Shown here: one piece after another, positions 1 to 7,719 of the stretch
Layout: every line of letters begins with the position of its first letter
Position numbering within the stretch: position 1 is the stretch's first letter
NCBI GenBank assembly: GCA_013152195.1
Contig: JAADGU010000013.1
Location: forward strand, 1 to 12,520
Direction: 5' to 3'
Origin: Nitrospirota bacterium
Lineage (GTDB): Bacteria > Nitrospirota > Thermodesulfovibrionia > Thermodesulfovibrionales > JdFR-85
DNA: 12,520 nt
Notes under the pieces: model-generated
Databases searched by the model: none
Told to the model about the DNA's origin: nothing
What the model saw: the letters and a program-made list of their open reading frames with translations, nothing else
Translations under genes and position numbers: made by a program

Positions 1-152
1 TCTGAATGAACCCATGAAAGGCACTCACTCTCAAACAACAATTCACCGAAACTATTTATCAGGTATTCCTTTGCCTTCAGGTAGAATTCTTCGTCAGAAT
101 ACAGGGTGGCCATAAAAAGGAGGGCTCTCTCCGGAGTGTGTGTTTTTCGCAT
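1..152 (-). CDS. DUF4416-family protein, N-terminal part (runs off the left edge)
   Basis: Reading the minus strand from the ATG at 152-150 gives an uninterrupted frame of 50 codons to the window edge. It starts MRKTHTPERALLFMATLYSD and continues through EEFYLKAKEYL and FGELLFESECLSWVHS. The opening (short polar lead, hydrophobic strand, 'YSDEE', then an amphipathic helix and 'FG...FES') matches my memory of DUF4416 proteins, which have no established function. The ribosome binding site is weak, so the start rests on the match to the family's N terminus; the Met at codon 14 is the alternative. It lies 85 bases downstream of the TlpA-like gene in the same direction and may be the third gene of the clpC transcript. 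Family assignment is from remembered pattern, not a search. Confidence 0.6.
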   Translation of the reverse strand, partial: MRKTHTPERALLFMATLYSDEEFYLKAKEYLINSFGELLFESECLSWVHS

Positions 153-206
153 ATTTTATAAAACCAAGATTCTTTAAATCTTTCAATAATCAATCGTCAT
201 TACTCA

Positions 207-232
207 ATAGACAATCGTAGATAGACAATCGT
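207..232. repeat. Short direct repeat ATAGACAATCGT, two copies 14 bases apart
   Basis: ATAGACAATCGT occurs at 207-218 and again at 221-232, and a shorter copy, CAATCGT, is at 191-197. The array fills the gap between the TlpA-like gene and the DUF4416 gene and abuts the TlpA stop codon at 238-240. No coding signal is seen in 153-237. Function unknown; it may be slippage-derived spacer DNA. Confidence 0.6.
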
Positions 233-237
233 CAATG

Positions 238-729
238 TCAATACCCACTCCAATCCCCTGCTCCTATAACCCTTTTCCGCAATATCCCATCCGCATCTAT
301 TATGAAGGTTTCAGGGACACCTGTGACACCGTATGTCCGCGCTGCCTTTTCACCGGGATCAGTATACAGGGGAATATCATAATTATTTACTTTCAGGTAA
401 TTCATGCTCTTTGCAGGATTTTCACGGTATACAACACTCAGGAAGACAAAGTCCGGATCTGATTTTCTCCTGTTATACAGGGACTGGATAGAAGGGAGTT
501 CCTCTCTGCAGTTTGGACACCACGAGGCCCAGAAGTGCAGAAAGACCGTCTTCCCCCTGAACTGGGAAAGTTTGACAGTCGCCCCATTACTGTCAAGTAG
601 TACAAACCCCGGGGCCTCAAGATCCACAACTGCCCTGCGCACTTGCGGGGTTCTGTCTTTCTGCGTTAGTATTACGAGGACTACGCCTATGACAAGAATA
701 ACCCCAAGGATAATTCCACGCAAACTCAA
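238..729 (-). CDS. Membrane-anchored TlpA/ResA-like thiol-disulfide oxidoreductase
   Basis: The 163-residue product has an uncleaved-looking N-terminal membrane anchor (about residues 4-22, no lipobox Cys) followed by a thioredoxin-fold domain facing outside the cytoplasm. The redox motif is WASWCPNC with C71 and C74, and the cis-proline loop is GVPETF (P139). Family members such as ResA, CcmG and TlpA reduce disulfides in exported proteins or apocytochromes; the exact partner here cannot be told. The start is TTG at 729-727, 3 bases after the clpC stop, with an AGGTG element at 745-741, so translation is probably coupled to clpC. The protein ends at GAGDWSGY, where relatives usually continue with a final helix; the frame closes next to the CAATCGT repeats, so the tail may have been trimmed. 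Family call is strong, precise role is open. Confidence 0.88.
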   Translation of the reverse strand: MSLRGIILGVILVIGVVLVILTQKDRTPQVRRAVVDLEAPGFVLLDSNGATVKLSQFRGKTVFLHFWASWCPNCREELPSIQSLYNRRKSDPDFVFLSVVYRENPAKSMNYLKVNNYDIPLYTDPGEKAARTYGVTGVPETFIIDADGILRKRVIGAGDWSGY

Positions 730-732
730 TGT

Positions 733-3177
733 TTAATTAACACCTGCAGTCAGTAACTCTTCCTTATGTGCTACCTTGAACACCGGTTTCCCATTCTCCA
801 AGACCACTACTATCTTATTGGCGCCCTCAAACCTGCCCTTTAACATCTCTTCAGAGAGGTAGTCCTCTATCTCTTTCTGCACGGCCCTTCTCATGGGCCT
901 GGCACCGTAGACAGGCTGGTAATACTTATTGACAATCCATTCCTTTACCTCGTCAGTAACTTCAAGAACGATCTCCTGCTCAACAAGCTGTTTGTTGGTC
1001 TCATCTATCAGCAGGTCAATAATGGAGAAAAGATGTATCTTGTCAAGGGGGTGGAAGACCACTATTTCGTCAACCCTGTTCAGAAACTCAGGGTTGAATG
1101 TCTTCTTCAGCTCATTAAGCACGTTGTCCTTGATCTTTGTATAGAGGTCATCGGCACTGTTACGCTGAAAACCTAACGGCGTGGCCTTTTCTATTATCCT
1201 GGCTCCAAGATTTGAGGTCATGATGATAACCGTATTCTTGAAATCTATCTTTCTTCCGATGCTGTCGGTAAGCACTCCTTCGTCAAGAATCTGAAGAAGC
1301 ACATTAAAGACATCAGGGTGTGCCTTCTCTATCTCATCAAACAGCACCACCGAATATGGTTTTTTCCTTACCCGCTCGGTAAGCTGTCCGCCTTCTTCAT
1401 AACCCACATATCCCGGAGGTGCTCCGGTAAGCTTTGAAACATTAAATCTCTCCATATACTCAGACATATCAATCTTGATAAGAGAGTTCTCATCGTCAAA
1501 CAGAAACTCTGCAAGTGCCTTTGCAAGCTCGGTCTTGCCCACACCTGTTGGACCAAGGAAGAAGAAAGACCCAATTGGTTTCTTTCTGCTCTTAAGCCCT
1601 GCCCTGGAACGTCTTATGGCCCGACAGACGGCCCTGGTAGCCTCATCCTGGGCAATAATCCTCTTATGCAGTTCTTTTTCCATAAGGAGCAGTTTTTCCG
1701 TCTCTTCCCGTTCAAGTTTAATAAGAGGGATTCCTGTCATCTTTGAGACAGTATAAGCAATATCCTCTGACTTGATAACAGGGATATCCTTGGTGAGATT
1801 ATCACGCCACTGCTTGTGAAGCTGCTCATGCAACCTCTTGAGCTTCTCTTCCTCTCCTCTTACAGAGGCCGCCTTATCAACATCCTGAAGCTTGATGTAA
1901 AGATTCTTCTCTTTGGAAAGCCTTTCAAGGTCCTGTTCAATATCCTTCAATTCAAGGGGAGGTGTATACCTTTTGAGCTTGATTCTTGAACCGGTCTCAT
2001 CTATTACATCAATGGCCTTGTCCGGCAGATTCCTGTCCGATACGTATCTGTCAGACATCTTTGCTGCGGTTACAACAGCATCCTCACTGTACTTAACCCT
2101 GTGATGCGCCTCATACTTGCTCTTCAGGCCAATAAGAATATCTATAGTTTCCTCCATATTCGGCGGATCAACATAGATTGGCTGGAATCTCCTCTCAAGG
2201 GCACCATCCCTTTCAATATATTTCCTGAACTCATCAGCCGTGGTAGCACCGATACACTGGATTTCACCCCTGGAAAGGGCAGGCTTTAACATGCTGGAGG
2301 CATCAACCGACCCTTCGGCAGCACCAGCACCAATCAGTGTATGGAGTTCATCAATAAAGAGAATGATGTTGTCGGATTGCGTTATCTCCTTCATTACAAC
2401 CTTCAACCTCTCCTCAAACTGTCCCCTGTATTTGGTTCCAGCAATCAGGGCACCAAGGTCAAGGGAGATGATCCGCTTACCCAGCAATTGATCTGGAACA
2501 TCGCCGGAGACAATCTTCTGGGCAAGGCCTTCCACAATTGCAGTCTTGCCAACCCCGGGTTCACCAATAATTGCGGGGTTATTCTTGACCCTCCGCCCAA
2601 GTATCTGAAGGACACGTTCTATCTCTTTTTCCCTGCCGATAACAGGGTCGAGTTTTCCTTTCTTGGCAAGAGCAGTCAGGTCTTTTCCAAACTCATCAAG
2701 TGCCGGAGTGGCAGTCTTCTTTTCCCGTATGTGTGGCTGTGTCCTCATTGAGAGATTTATGGAGAGCTGCCTTGCTCCAAGCAGATTAGCACCAAGATTT
2801 CTGAGGATCTTCCCACCAATTCCTTCATCTTCCCTCACCAGGCCAAGCAGGAGGTGTTCACTGCCGATATAGTTATGGCCAAGGAGTCTTGCCTCCTCGA
2901 CTGCAAGTTCAAGTACCTTTTTAGCCCTTGGGGTAAATGGTATATCGCCAAATGTGAGGAGGTTGGTGCCTACGGGAAGGTTCCTCTCAACCTCAATGCG
3001 AACCTCTTCTATGGAAAGACCCATCTTTTTGAGAACAACAACCGGCAGGCCATCCTGTTCTCTGATCAATCCAAGCAGCAGGTGCTCAGTCCCCAGATAA
3101 TCATTCTGCCGTCTTTCCGCCTCTTCCTTGGCATATATAATTACCTTTCTTCCTCTTTCTGTAAACTTTTCAAACAT
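733..3177 (-). CDS. clpC: ATP-dependent Clp protease ATPase subunit ClpC
   Basis: This 814-residue class I Clp/Hsp100 protein is a hexameric unfoldase that feeds substrates to the ClpP protease in the cytoplasm. Two Clp N repeats (about 1-145) precede AAA+ module D1 with Walker A GEPGVGKT (205-212) and Walker B ILFIDE (272-277). A short coiled middle domain (about 408-460) of the ClpC size, not the long ClpB form, follows. D2 has Walker A GPTGVGKT (542-549), Walker B VLFDE (611-615) and an LGF tripeptide (668-670) at the ClpP-docking position. Length fits ClpC (about 810-850). The ATG start has a good AAGGAG site (minus strand, 3188-3183). The Firmicute partners ctsR, mcsA and mcsB are not adjacent; a TlpA-like gene follows directly. 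A strong sigma70-type promoter and a structured leader lie upstream. Confidence 0.97.
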   Translation of the reverse strand: MFEKFTERGRKVIIYAKEEAERRQNDYLGTEHLLLGLIREQDGLPVVVLKKMGLSIEEVRIEVERNLPVGTNLLTFGDIPFTPRAKKVLELAVEEARLLGHNYIGSEHLLLGLVREDEGIGGKILRNLGANLLGARQLSINLSMRTQPHIREKKTATPALDEFGKDLTALAKKGKLDPVIGREKEIERVLQILGRRVKNNPAIIGEPGVGKTAIVEGLAQKIVSGDVPDQLLGKRIISLDLGALIAGTKYRGQFEERLKVVMKEITQSDNIILFIDELHTLIGAGAAEGSVDASSMLKPALSRGEIQCIGATTADEFRKYIERDGALERRFQPIYVDPPNMEETIDILIGLKSKYEAHHRVKYSEDAVVTAAKMSDRYVSDRNLPDKAIDVIDETGSRIKLKRYTPPLELKDIEQDLERLSKEKNLYIKLQDVDKAASVRGEEEKLKRLHEQLHKQWRDNLTKDIPVIKSEDIAYTVSKMTGIPLIKLEREETEKLLLMEKELHKRIIAQDEATRAVCRAIRRSRAGLKSRKKPIGSFFFLGPTGVGKTELAKALAEFLFDDENSLIKIDMSEYMERFNVSKLTGAPPGYVGYEEGGQLTERVRKKPYSVVLFDEIEKAHPDVFNVLLQILDEGVLTDSIGRKIDFKNTVIIMTSNLGARIIEKATPLGFQRNSADDLYTKIKDNVLNELKKTFNPEFLNRVDEIVVFHPLDKIHLFSIIDLLIDETNKQLVEQEIVLEVTDEVKEWIVNKYYQPVYGARPMRRAVQKEIEDYLSEEMLKGRFEGANKIVVVLENGKPVFKVAHKEELLTAGVN

Positions 3178-3256
3178 ATATACTCCTTATGCGCGGGACA
3201 AATTTTAAGGGTATCACTTTTAGTGTAAAAGTTTTCAATATTGACTCTAATTTCAT
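3170..3256 (-). other. Possible clpC upstream open reading frame (28 codons)
   Basis: On the minus strand an ATG at 3256-3254 opens a frame reading MKLESILKTF TLKVIPLKFV and then PRIRSIYV, closing at TGA (3172-3170), which overlaps codons 2-3 of clpC in another frame. AAGGGG sits 5 bases before the ATG, a usable ribosome site, although it would lie at the very 5' end of the mRNA from the promoter proposed here. If translated it would bring ribosomes onto the clpC start. A frame this short can be open by chance, so it is only a candidate. Confidence 0.25.
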
Positions 3257-3271
3257 CTTGTCCCCTTAAAA
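3195..3271 (-). promoter_or_regulatory. clpC leader with dyads (candidate operator or RNA structure)
   Basis: Between the clpC promoter and its ribosome site are three complementary pairs. ACTTTTA (3216-3222) and TAAAAGT (3226-3232) form a 17-bp dyad around GTG. GGGACAA (3195-3201) matches TTGTCCC (3258-3264). TTTTAAGGG (3203-3211) matches CCCTTAAAA (3263-3271). The last two pairs cross in order, so they could form only as alternatives in RNA. The GGGACAA helix would close just 6 bases from the AAGGAG of clpC and enclose the central hairpin. It could be a repressor site or an mRNA structure; I recognise no known operator such as CIRCE or a CtsR heptad repeat. Confidence 0.4.
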
Positions 3272-3273
3272 AC

Positions 3274-3303
3274 ATAATACTTATTTTATAAGGAGGTTGT
3301 CAA
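3274..3303 (-). promoter_or_regulatory. Sigma70-type promoter of clpC
   Basis: Reading the minus strand, TTGACA (3303-3298) is followed after 18 bases by TATTAT (3279-3274). The -35 is a perfect consensus and the -10 differs at one base. Transcription would start near 3266-3269, giving a leader of roughly 90 bases. This is predicted from sequence alone. Confidence 0.65.
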
Positions 3304-3313
3304 CTTCCGGATT

Positions 3314-3457
3314 CTACGGCGCCTCTTGGTGATAGCTGCAATTCACGGTAAGAGCTGTCAGGGCCCGACACCCTCGCACCTGCCGGCATTTCACGGTAAA
3401 AGTCAGTGCAGGGTTAAAAAGCGACTGATGCACCGTTGAGGCCTGAGCAGGGAACAT
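3314..3457 (-). other. 47-codon open frame carrying a 14-bp direct repeat, status uncertain
   Basis: A minus-strand ATG at 3457-3455 opens a 47-codon frame ending at TAG (3316-3314). It starts MFPAQASTVHQSLF and contains two copies of a short phrase, LTFTVKC and LTALTVNC. The phrase comes from a direct DNA repeat: GCAATTCACGGTAA (3338-3351) and GCATTTCACGGTAA (3386-3399, one mismatch), spaced 48 bases apart, so in phase. There is no clear ribosome binding site, and the frame ends just upstream of the clpC -35 element. I do not recognise the peptide. It may be a non-coding repeat element, a gene remnant or a small RNA. TGTCAGGGCCCGACA (3356-3370) between the copies is a near-perfect palindrome. 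Confidence 0.25.
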
Positions 3458-3541
3458 CTAATTCCACTCGAATACTGCCTCCAAATGTGCAATTTATCCG
3501 GGAAATCTGATAAAGTCGTTAAAAGTCTGAAGATGCCCTTT

Positions 3542-3625
3542 TTGTCATTGCGAGCTTTGCGAAACAATCTCTAATCGTCTGATTCTAAAACAGATTGCTT
3601 TGTTACTTTACTCCCGGAATAACAA
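3542..3625. repeat. Degenerate palindromic intergenic element ('GTCATTGCGAG' type)
   Basis: The left arm, 3542-3570, begins TTGTCATTGCGAG and ends CAATCT. The right arm, 3592-3625, begins AGATTGCTT and ends in a decayed complement of the left end. Only the inner CAATCT/AGATTG pair is perfect. The layout resembles a widespread dispersed palindrome I know from many bacterial genomes (GTCATTGCGAG...GCAATCTC paired with GAGATTGC...CTCGCAATGAC). Here it is eroded, which suggests an old copy. It lies in the clpC-guaB divergent spacer and encodes nothing visible. Confidence 0.6.
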
Positions 3626-3653
3626 TTACGGCTTTTCTACAAAGCCATCTCAT

Positions 3654-3683
3654 TTGATTTCTGAAAATTTATCGTGTTAGAAT
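3654..3683 (+). promoter_or_regulatory. Candidate guaB promoter
   Basis: TTGATT (3654-3659) is followed after 18 bases by TAGAAT (3678-3683), each a partial match to the sigma70 consensus. The transcript would have a leader of about 80 bases before the guaB start. The leader shows an imperfect tandem GTTCAGGA/GTTCAGGG (3709-3724) and no recognisable purine riboswitch or attenuator. Weak prediction. Confidence 0.35.
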
Positions 3684-3772
3684 TAAAAATCCCGTTTGGA
3701 GTTGAAGGGTTCAGGAGTTCAGGGAGTTTATGTCTGCTGTGAATTTTCAATTAAATAAACTATGAGGTGCAT

Positions 3773-5233
3773 ATGGTAGAGGAAAACGTTCCCACGGGCC
3801 TTACCTTTGATGATGTCCTTCTCATTCCGGCAAAATCCGATGTGATTCCAAAAGAGGTTGACGTTACAACATACCTCACACGCAATATCGGCTTAAACAC
3901 ACCCATTGTAACTTCTGCAATGGATACAGTCACTGAAGCCTCCATGGCCATTGCCATGGCAAGAGAGGGGGGCATCGGATTCATACACAGGGCAATGTCT
4001 CCTGACAGGCAGGGCCTTGAGGTTGATAAGGTTAAAAAGTCTGAAAGCGGCATGATTATCGACCCGATAACCGTATCGCCGGATGCCCCTATCAGTGACG
4101 CCTTTGCATTAATGAACCGGTATAAGATATCAGGGGTTCCCGTAACAGTTAAGGGCAAATTGATAGGGATCCTCACAAACAGGGACCTCAGGTTTGAGAC
4201 ACGTATGGACAGAAAGGTCAAGGAAGTAATGACAAAAGAAAGGCTCATTACAGCCACTGAGAATATCACACTCGATGAGGCAAAAGAGACTCTGCATAAG
4301 TACAAGATTGAGAAGCTTCCCATTGTTGACAGGGAAAACAATCTGAAGGGGTTGATAACCATAAAGGACATTGAGAAGAGAAGAAAGTACCCACATGCCT
4401 GCAAGGACTCTGTTGGCCGGCTGCGTGTTGGAGGGGCGGTTGGTGTTGGCCGGGAGGCCATTGAGCGGGCAGCGATTCTTGTAAGTGCCGGGGTTGATGT
4501 CCTGGTTATTGATACAGCCCATGGACACAGTAATGCAGTAATCAAGACACTGAAAGAACTGAAAAAGAAGTTCGAGGTTGATGTTATAGCCGGAAATGTT
4601 GCCACCAGAGAGGGTGCCGGAGACCTTGTAGAAGCAGGTGCCGATGCCATAAAAGTGGGAATAGGTCCCGGTTCTATCTGCACAACAAGGGTAATAGCCG
4701 GGGCAGGGGTTCCACAGATTACCGCCATCAAGGAATGTTATTCTGTTGCAAGAAGACATTCTGTTCCCGTTATTGCTGACGGGGGAATAAAGTATTCCGG
4801 AGATATAACCAAGGCCATTGCATCAGGTGCCCACTCTGTTATGATAGGCAGCCTTTTTGCCGGTACTGCCGAATCTCCCGGAGAGATAATCCTGTATCAG
4901 GGCAGAAGCTACAAGGTTTACAGGGGCATGGGCTCATTAGGCGCCATGGCCCAGGGGGCAAAGGACAGATATGGACAGGAAGGGGTGGATACGCCAAAAC
5001 TCGTTCCTGAGGGAGTGGAAGGTAGGGTTCCGTATAAAGGTCCCCTTTCACAGAGCATCCTCCAGCTTATAGGTGGTTTAAGGTCGGGAATGGGATATTG
5101 CGGATGCAGGACACTGAATGAACTGAGGGAAAAGGCAAGGTTTGTAAGGATTACAAATGCAGGACTCAGGGAGAGTCATGTCCATGACGTGATAATCACC
5201 AAGGAATCCCCTAATTACAGAACTGAATGGTAA
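3773..5233 (+). CDS. guaB: Inosine-5'-monophosphate dehydrogenase
   Basis: IMPDH oxidises IMP to XMP with NAD+, the committing step of guanine nucleotide synthesis, as a cytoplasmic tetramer or octamer. Residues 1-90 and 205-486 make the TIM barrel, interrupted by a tandem CBS (Bateman) module at about 92-205 that binds ATP/GTP and sets activity in this family. The catalytic cysteine is C303 in GSICTTR, the flap carries the Arg-Tyr pair of DRYGQ (R399, Y400), and EGVEGRVPYKG follows. I chose ATG at 3773 (486 residues, MVEENVPTG) because the family starts there; GTG at 3767 would add only Met-His. The ribosome site GAGGTG is close, about 3 bases away. guaA follows 17 bases downstream, making an operon for the whole IMP-to-GMP route. 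Confidence 0.97.
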   Translation: MVEENVPTGLTFDDVLLIPAKSDVIPKEVDVTTYLTRNIGLNTPIVTSAMDTVTEASMAIAMAREGGIGFIHRAMSPDRQGLEVDKVKKSESGMIIDPITVSPDAPISDAFALMNRYKISGVPVTVKGKLIGILTNRDLRFETRMDRKVKEVMTKERLITATENITLDEAKETLHKYKIEKLPIVDRENNLKGLITIKDIEKRRKYPHACKDSVGRLRVGGAVGVGREAIERAAILVSAGVDVLVIDTAHGHSNAVIKTLKELKKKFEVDVIAGNVATREGAGDLVEAGADAIKVGIGPGSICTTRVIAGAGVPQITAIKECYSVARRHSVPVIADGGIKYSGDITKAIASGAHSVMIGSLFAGTAESPGEIILYQGRSYKVYRGMGSLGAMAQGAKDRYGQEGVDTPKLVPEGVEGRVPYKGPLSQSILQLIGGLRSGMGYCGCRTLNELREKARFVRITNAGLRESHVHDVIITKESPNYRTEW

Positions 5234-5250
5234 AAGGATAAAAATATACT

Positions 5251-6792
5251 ATGATTGAAAGAGAAAAGATACTTGTTCTTGATTTTGGCTCTCAATATAC
5301 CCAGCTTATAGCCAGAAGGGTGAGGGAGTGCAGGGTCTACTCCGAAATCTTCCCGTTTAATGCGCCTATTGAGAAGATCAGGGAGTTTAATCCACAGGGG
5401 ATAATCCTTTCAGGCAGCCCTTCAAGTGTTTACGATGAGGGCACCCCCATCCCTGACAGGGAGATATTCAACCTTGGGGTTCCTGTGCTTGGCATATGTT
5501 ACGGCATGCAGTTGATGGCATTTCTCCTTGGAGGTGAAGTCAAAAAGGCCCTGAGAAGAGAGTATGGACGGGCTGAACTGATAATAGACGATGACCGGGA
5601 CCTCCTTTGGGGAATAATAGACCATTCTGTGGTCTGGATGAGTCATGCAGACCGGATAGAGAAATGCCCAAGGGGCTTTGTTCCCATTGCTCATACTGAT
5701 AACTCGCCCATTGCCGCCATGGCAGACCATGAAAGGATGCTGTATGCGCTTCAGTTTCATCCGGAAGTCGTGCACACAACAGAAGGCAAGAGGATTTTAC
5801 AGAACTTTGTGCTCAATATCTGCAAATGCAGGCCCGTATGGCAGATGTCGTCTTTTATTGACTGGGCTGTAGAGGATATAAGGAAGACCGTTGGTGACAA
5901 CAGGGTAATATGCGCCCTGAGCGGCGGGGTTGACTCCTCGGTTGTTGCGGTTCTTGTGCACAGGGCTGTCGGAGAAAACCTTACCTGCATATTTGTAGAC
6001 AACGGGCTTCTCAGAAAGGGAGAAGTAGAGAAGGTACAGGACACTTTTGAGAGACATTTTCATATAAAGCTGATAACTGTCGACGCAAAAGAACGCTTTC
6101 TGAGGTTATTGAAGGGGGTTACTGACCCCGAAAAAAAGAGGAAGGTAATAGGGAACGAATTCATCAGCGTCTTTGAGGAAGAGGCCGGAAAGATAACCGA
6201 CGCCATGTTTCTTGCCCAGGGCACTTTATATCCTGACGTGATAGAGAGTGTTTCCTTCAAGGGCCCCTCTGCAATAATAAAGTCTCATCATAATGTCGGC
6301 GGGCTGCCGGAGGTGATGAAGTTAAAGCTCATTGAGCCCCTGCGCGAACTCTTCAAGGATGAGGTGAGAGAACTTGGTGAGGAACTTGGACTCCCTGAAG
6401 AGATCTGCTGGAGGCATCCATTTCCCGGACCTGGCCTTGCAATCAGGTGTATTGGAGAGATTACAGGAAAAAGACTCGAAATACTTAGAGAGGCAGATGC
6501 CATAGTGCTTGAGGAGATAAAGAAAGCAGGGCTGTACAGGGAGATTTGGCAGGCATTTGCGGTTCTTCTGCCGATCAGGAGCGTTGGTGTTATGGGAGAT
6601 GAACGGACTTACGAACACGTTCTTGCAGTGAGGGCGGTAACAAGCATGGATGGAATGACTGCTGACTGGGCAAAAATACCTGATGATATTCTCGGCAGGA
6701 TATCAAACCGTATCATAAATGAAGTCAAGGGAATTAACCGCGTGGTCTATGACATAAGCTCCAAACCACCGGGCACCATTGAGTGGGAATGA
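5251..6792 (+). CDS. guaA: GMP synthase (glutamine-hydrolysing)
   Basis: GuaA converts XMP to GMP using ATP and the amide nitrogen of glutamine. The N-terminal class I glutamine amidotransferase domain (about 5-190) shows the nucleophile C83 in GICYGMQ and the H170/E172 pair in FHPEVVHT. The ATP pyrophosphatase domain has its P-loop SGGVDSS at 224-230. The C-terminal dimerisation/XMP-binding domain ends in KPPGTIEWE, the typical GuaA terminus. At 513 residues the length is normal. It follows guaB by 17 bases with an AAAGGA site upstream, so the two are almost surely co-transcribed and supply GMP together. Confidence 0.97.
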   Translation: MIEREKILVLDFGSQYTQLIARRVRECRVYSEIFPFNAPIEKIREFNPQGIILSGSPSSVYDEGTPIPDREIFNLGVPVLGICYGMQLMAFLLGGEVKKALRREYGRAELIIDDDRDLLWGIIDHSVVWMSHADRIEKCPRGFVPIAHTDNSPIAAMADHERMLYALQFHPEVVHTTEGKRILQNFVLNICKCRPVWQMSSFIDWAVEDIRKTVGDNRVICALSGGVDSSVVAVLVHRAVGENLTCIFVDNGLLRKGEVEKVQDTFERHFHIKLITVDAKERFLRLLKGVTDPEKKRKVIGNEFISVFEEEAGKITDAMFLAQGTLYPDVIESVSFKGPSAIIKSHHNVGGLPEVMKLKLIEPLRELFKDEVRELGEELGLPEEICWRHPFPGPGLAIRCIGEITGKRLEILREADAIVLEEIKKAGLYREIWQAFAVLLPIRSVGVMGDERTYEHVLAVRAVTSMDGMTADWAKIPDDILGRISNRIINEVKGINRVVYDISSKPPGTIEWE

Positions 6793-6839
6793 GACTTCAG
6801 GTTATTGGCAGGCATGAATAACAGACAACGAGTAACGGA

Positions 6840-7718
6840 ATGGTCCTGAAAGATTACATTAAAAGCAGACAGGAACTTGTTGACTCTTATTTAAAGAAAT
6901 ACTTCTCCAGCGAATTCCTTCCCGAGAGGTTATACGAATCAGTAACATATTCCCTTTTTGCAGGTGGGAAGAGGATAAGACCTGTCCTGGCAATAGCATC
7001 ATTTGAGGCCTGTGGTGGAAAGGCAGAGGATATTCTTCCCCAGGCTTCTGCCATAGAGCTGATTCATACGTACTCGCTTATTCACGATGACCTTCCGGCA
7101 ATGGATGACGATGCGATGAGACGCGGAAAGCCCACAAACCACAAGGTCTTTGGCGAGGCCATTGCCATACTGGCCGGTGATGCCCTCTTAACAGAGGCAT
7201 TTGTCATGTTTACCGAAGGCGAAAGGTTTTCTCCACATGCCGTAAAGGAGGCAATAAGGATACTGGCCGACGCTGCCGGCCCCAGGGGAATGGTAGGAGG
7301 GCAGGCCGAAGATATACTCTCTGAAAGAAAAGAACCTGACCCCAGGACAGTGCATTTTATTCATACTCACAAGACAGGGGCCCTGATATGTGCTTCTCTC
7401 AGGATTGCACCCGTACTTGCCGAATCTTCCCATGAGATTATTGAGAGCCTTGGCATGTATGGTGAAAAGGTGGGTCTTGCCTTCCAGATTATTGATGACA
7501 TTCTTGATGTTACAGGTGACTCTGATTCACTCGGGAAAAAGACGGGAGCTGACAGTGAAAAGGGCAAAATGACATATCCTGCCATCTACGGAATTGAGAG
7601 GTCAAAGGCAGCAGCAATTGAACTCTTTGAAGAAGCCCTTTCAGCCATTGAATTTATGGGAGACGGAGCTGCCCCCTTGAGGAGTATTGCAAAGTATCTC
7701 GTGCAGAGGACAAGGTGA
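6840..7718 (+). CDS. ispA: Polyprenyl synthetase, probably farnesyl diphosphate synthase
   Basis: This 292-residue protein condenses isopentenyl and dimethylallyl diphosphates to short-chain prenyl diphosphates, precursors of undecaprenyl carrier lipids and quinones. The first aspartate-rich motif is DDLPAMDDD (83-91) with the two-residue insertion of bacterial type II FPP synthases, and the second is DDILD (219-223). AGGKRIRP (41-48) binds isopentenyl diphosphate. Y78 lies five residues before the first motif, which favours stopping at C15, but a geranylgeranyl product cannot be excluded. The start ATG has a poor ribosome site and lies 47 bases after guaA. The dxs start follows the stop codon by a single base, indicating translational coupling within the same pathway. 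The usual upstream partner xseB is absent. Confidence 0.93.
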   Translation: MVLKDYIKSRQELVDSYLKKYFSSEFLPERLYESVTYSLFAGGKRIRPVLAIASFEACGGKAEDILPQASAIELIHTYSLIHDDLPAMDDDAMRRGKPTNHKVFGEAIAILAGDALLTEAFVMFTEGERFSPHAVKEAIRILADAAGPRGMVGGQAEDILSERKEPDPRTVHFIHTHKTGALICASLRIAPVLAESSHEIIESLGMYGEKVGLAFQIIDDILDVTGDSDSLGKKTGADSEKGKMTYPAIYGIERSKAAAIELFEEALSAIEFMGDGAAPLRSIAKYLVQRTR

Positions 7719-7719
7719 A

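Noticed and set aside
3300..3540. A tmRNA, 6S RNA, SRP RNA or tRNA in the divergent spacer
   Set aside because: I looked for the tRNA T-loop (GGTTCRANYCC), the SRP apical loop and the tmRNA ends on both strands and found none.
3684..3772. A purine or ppGpp riboswitch ahead of guaB
   Set aside because: The roughly 90-base leader lacks the conserved cores of those riboswitches and has no clear terminator or sequestering hairpin.
3760..4731. A 323-codon open frame on the minus strand opposite guaB
   Set aside because: guaB on the plus strand is a certain full-length enzyme. The antisense product is rich in Ser/Thr/Pro with no recognisable domain, as expected for a shadow of a coding strand.
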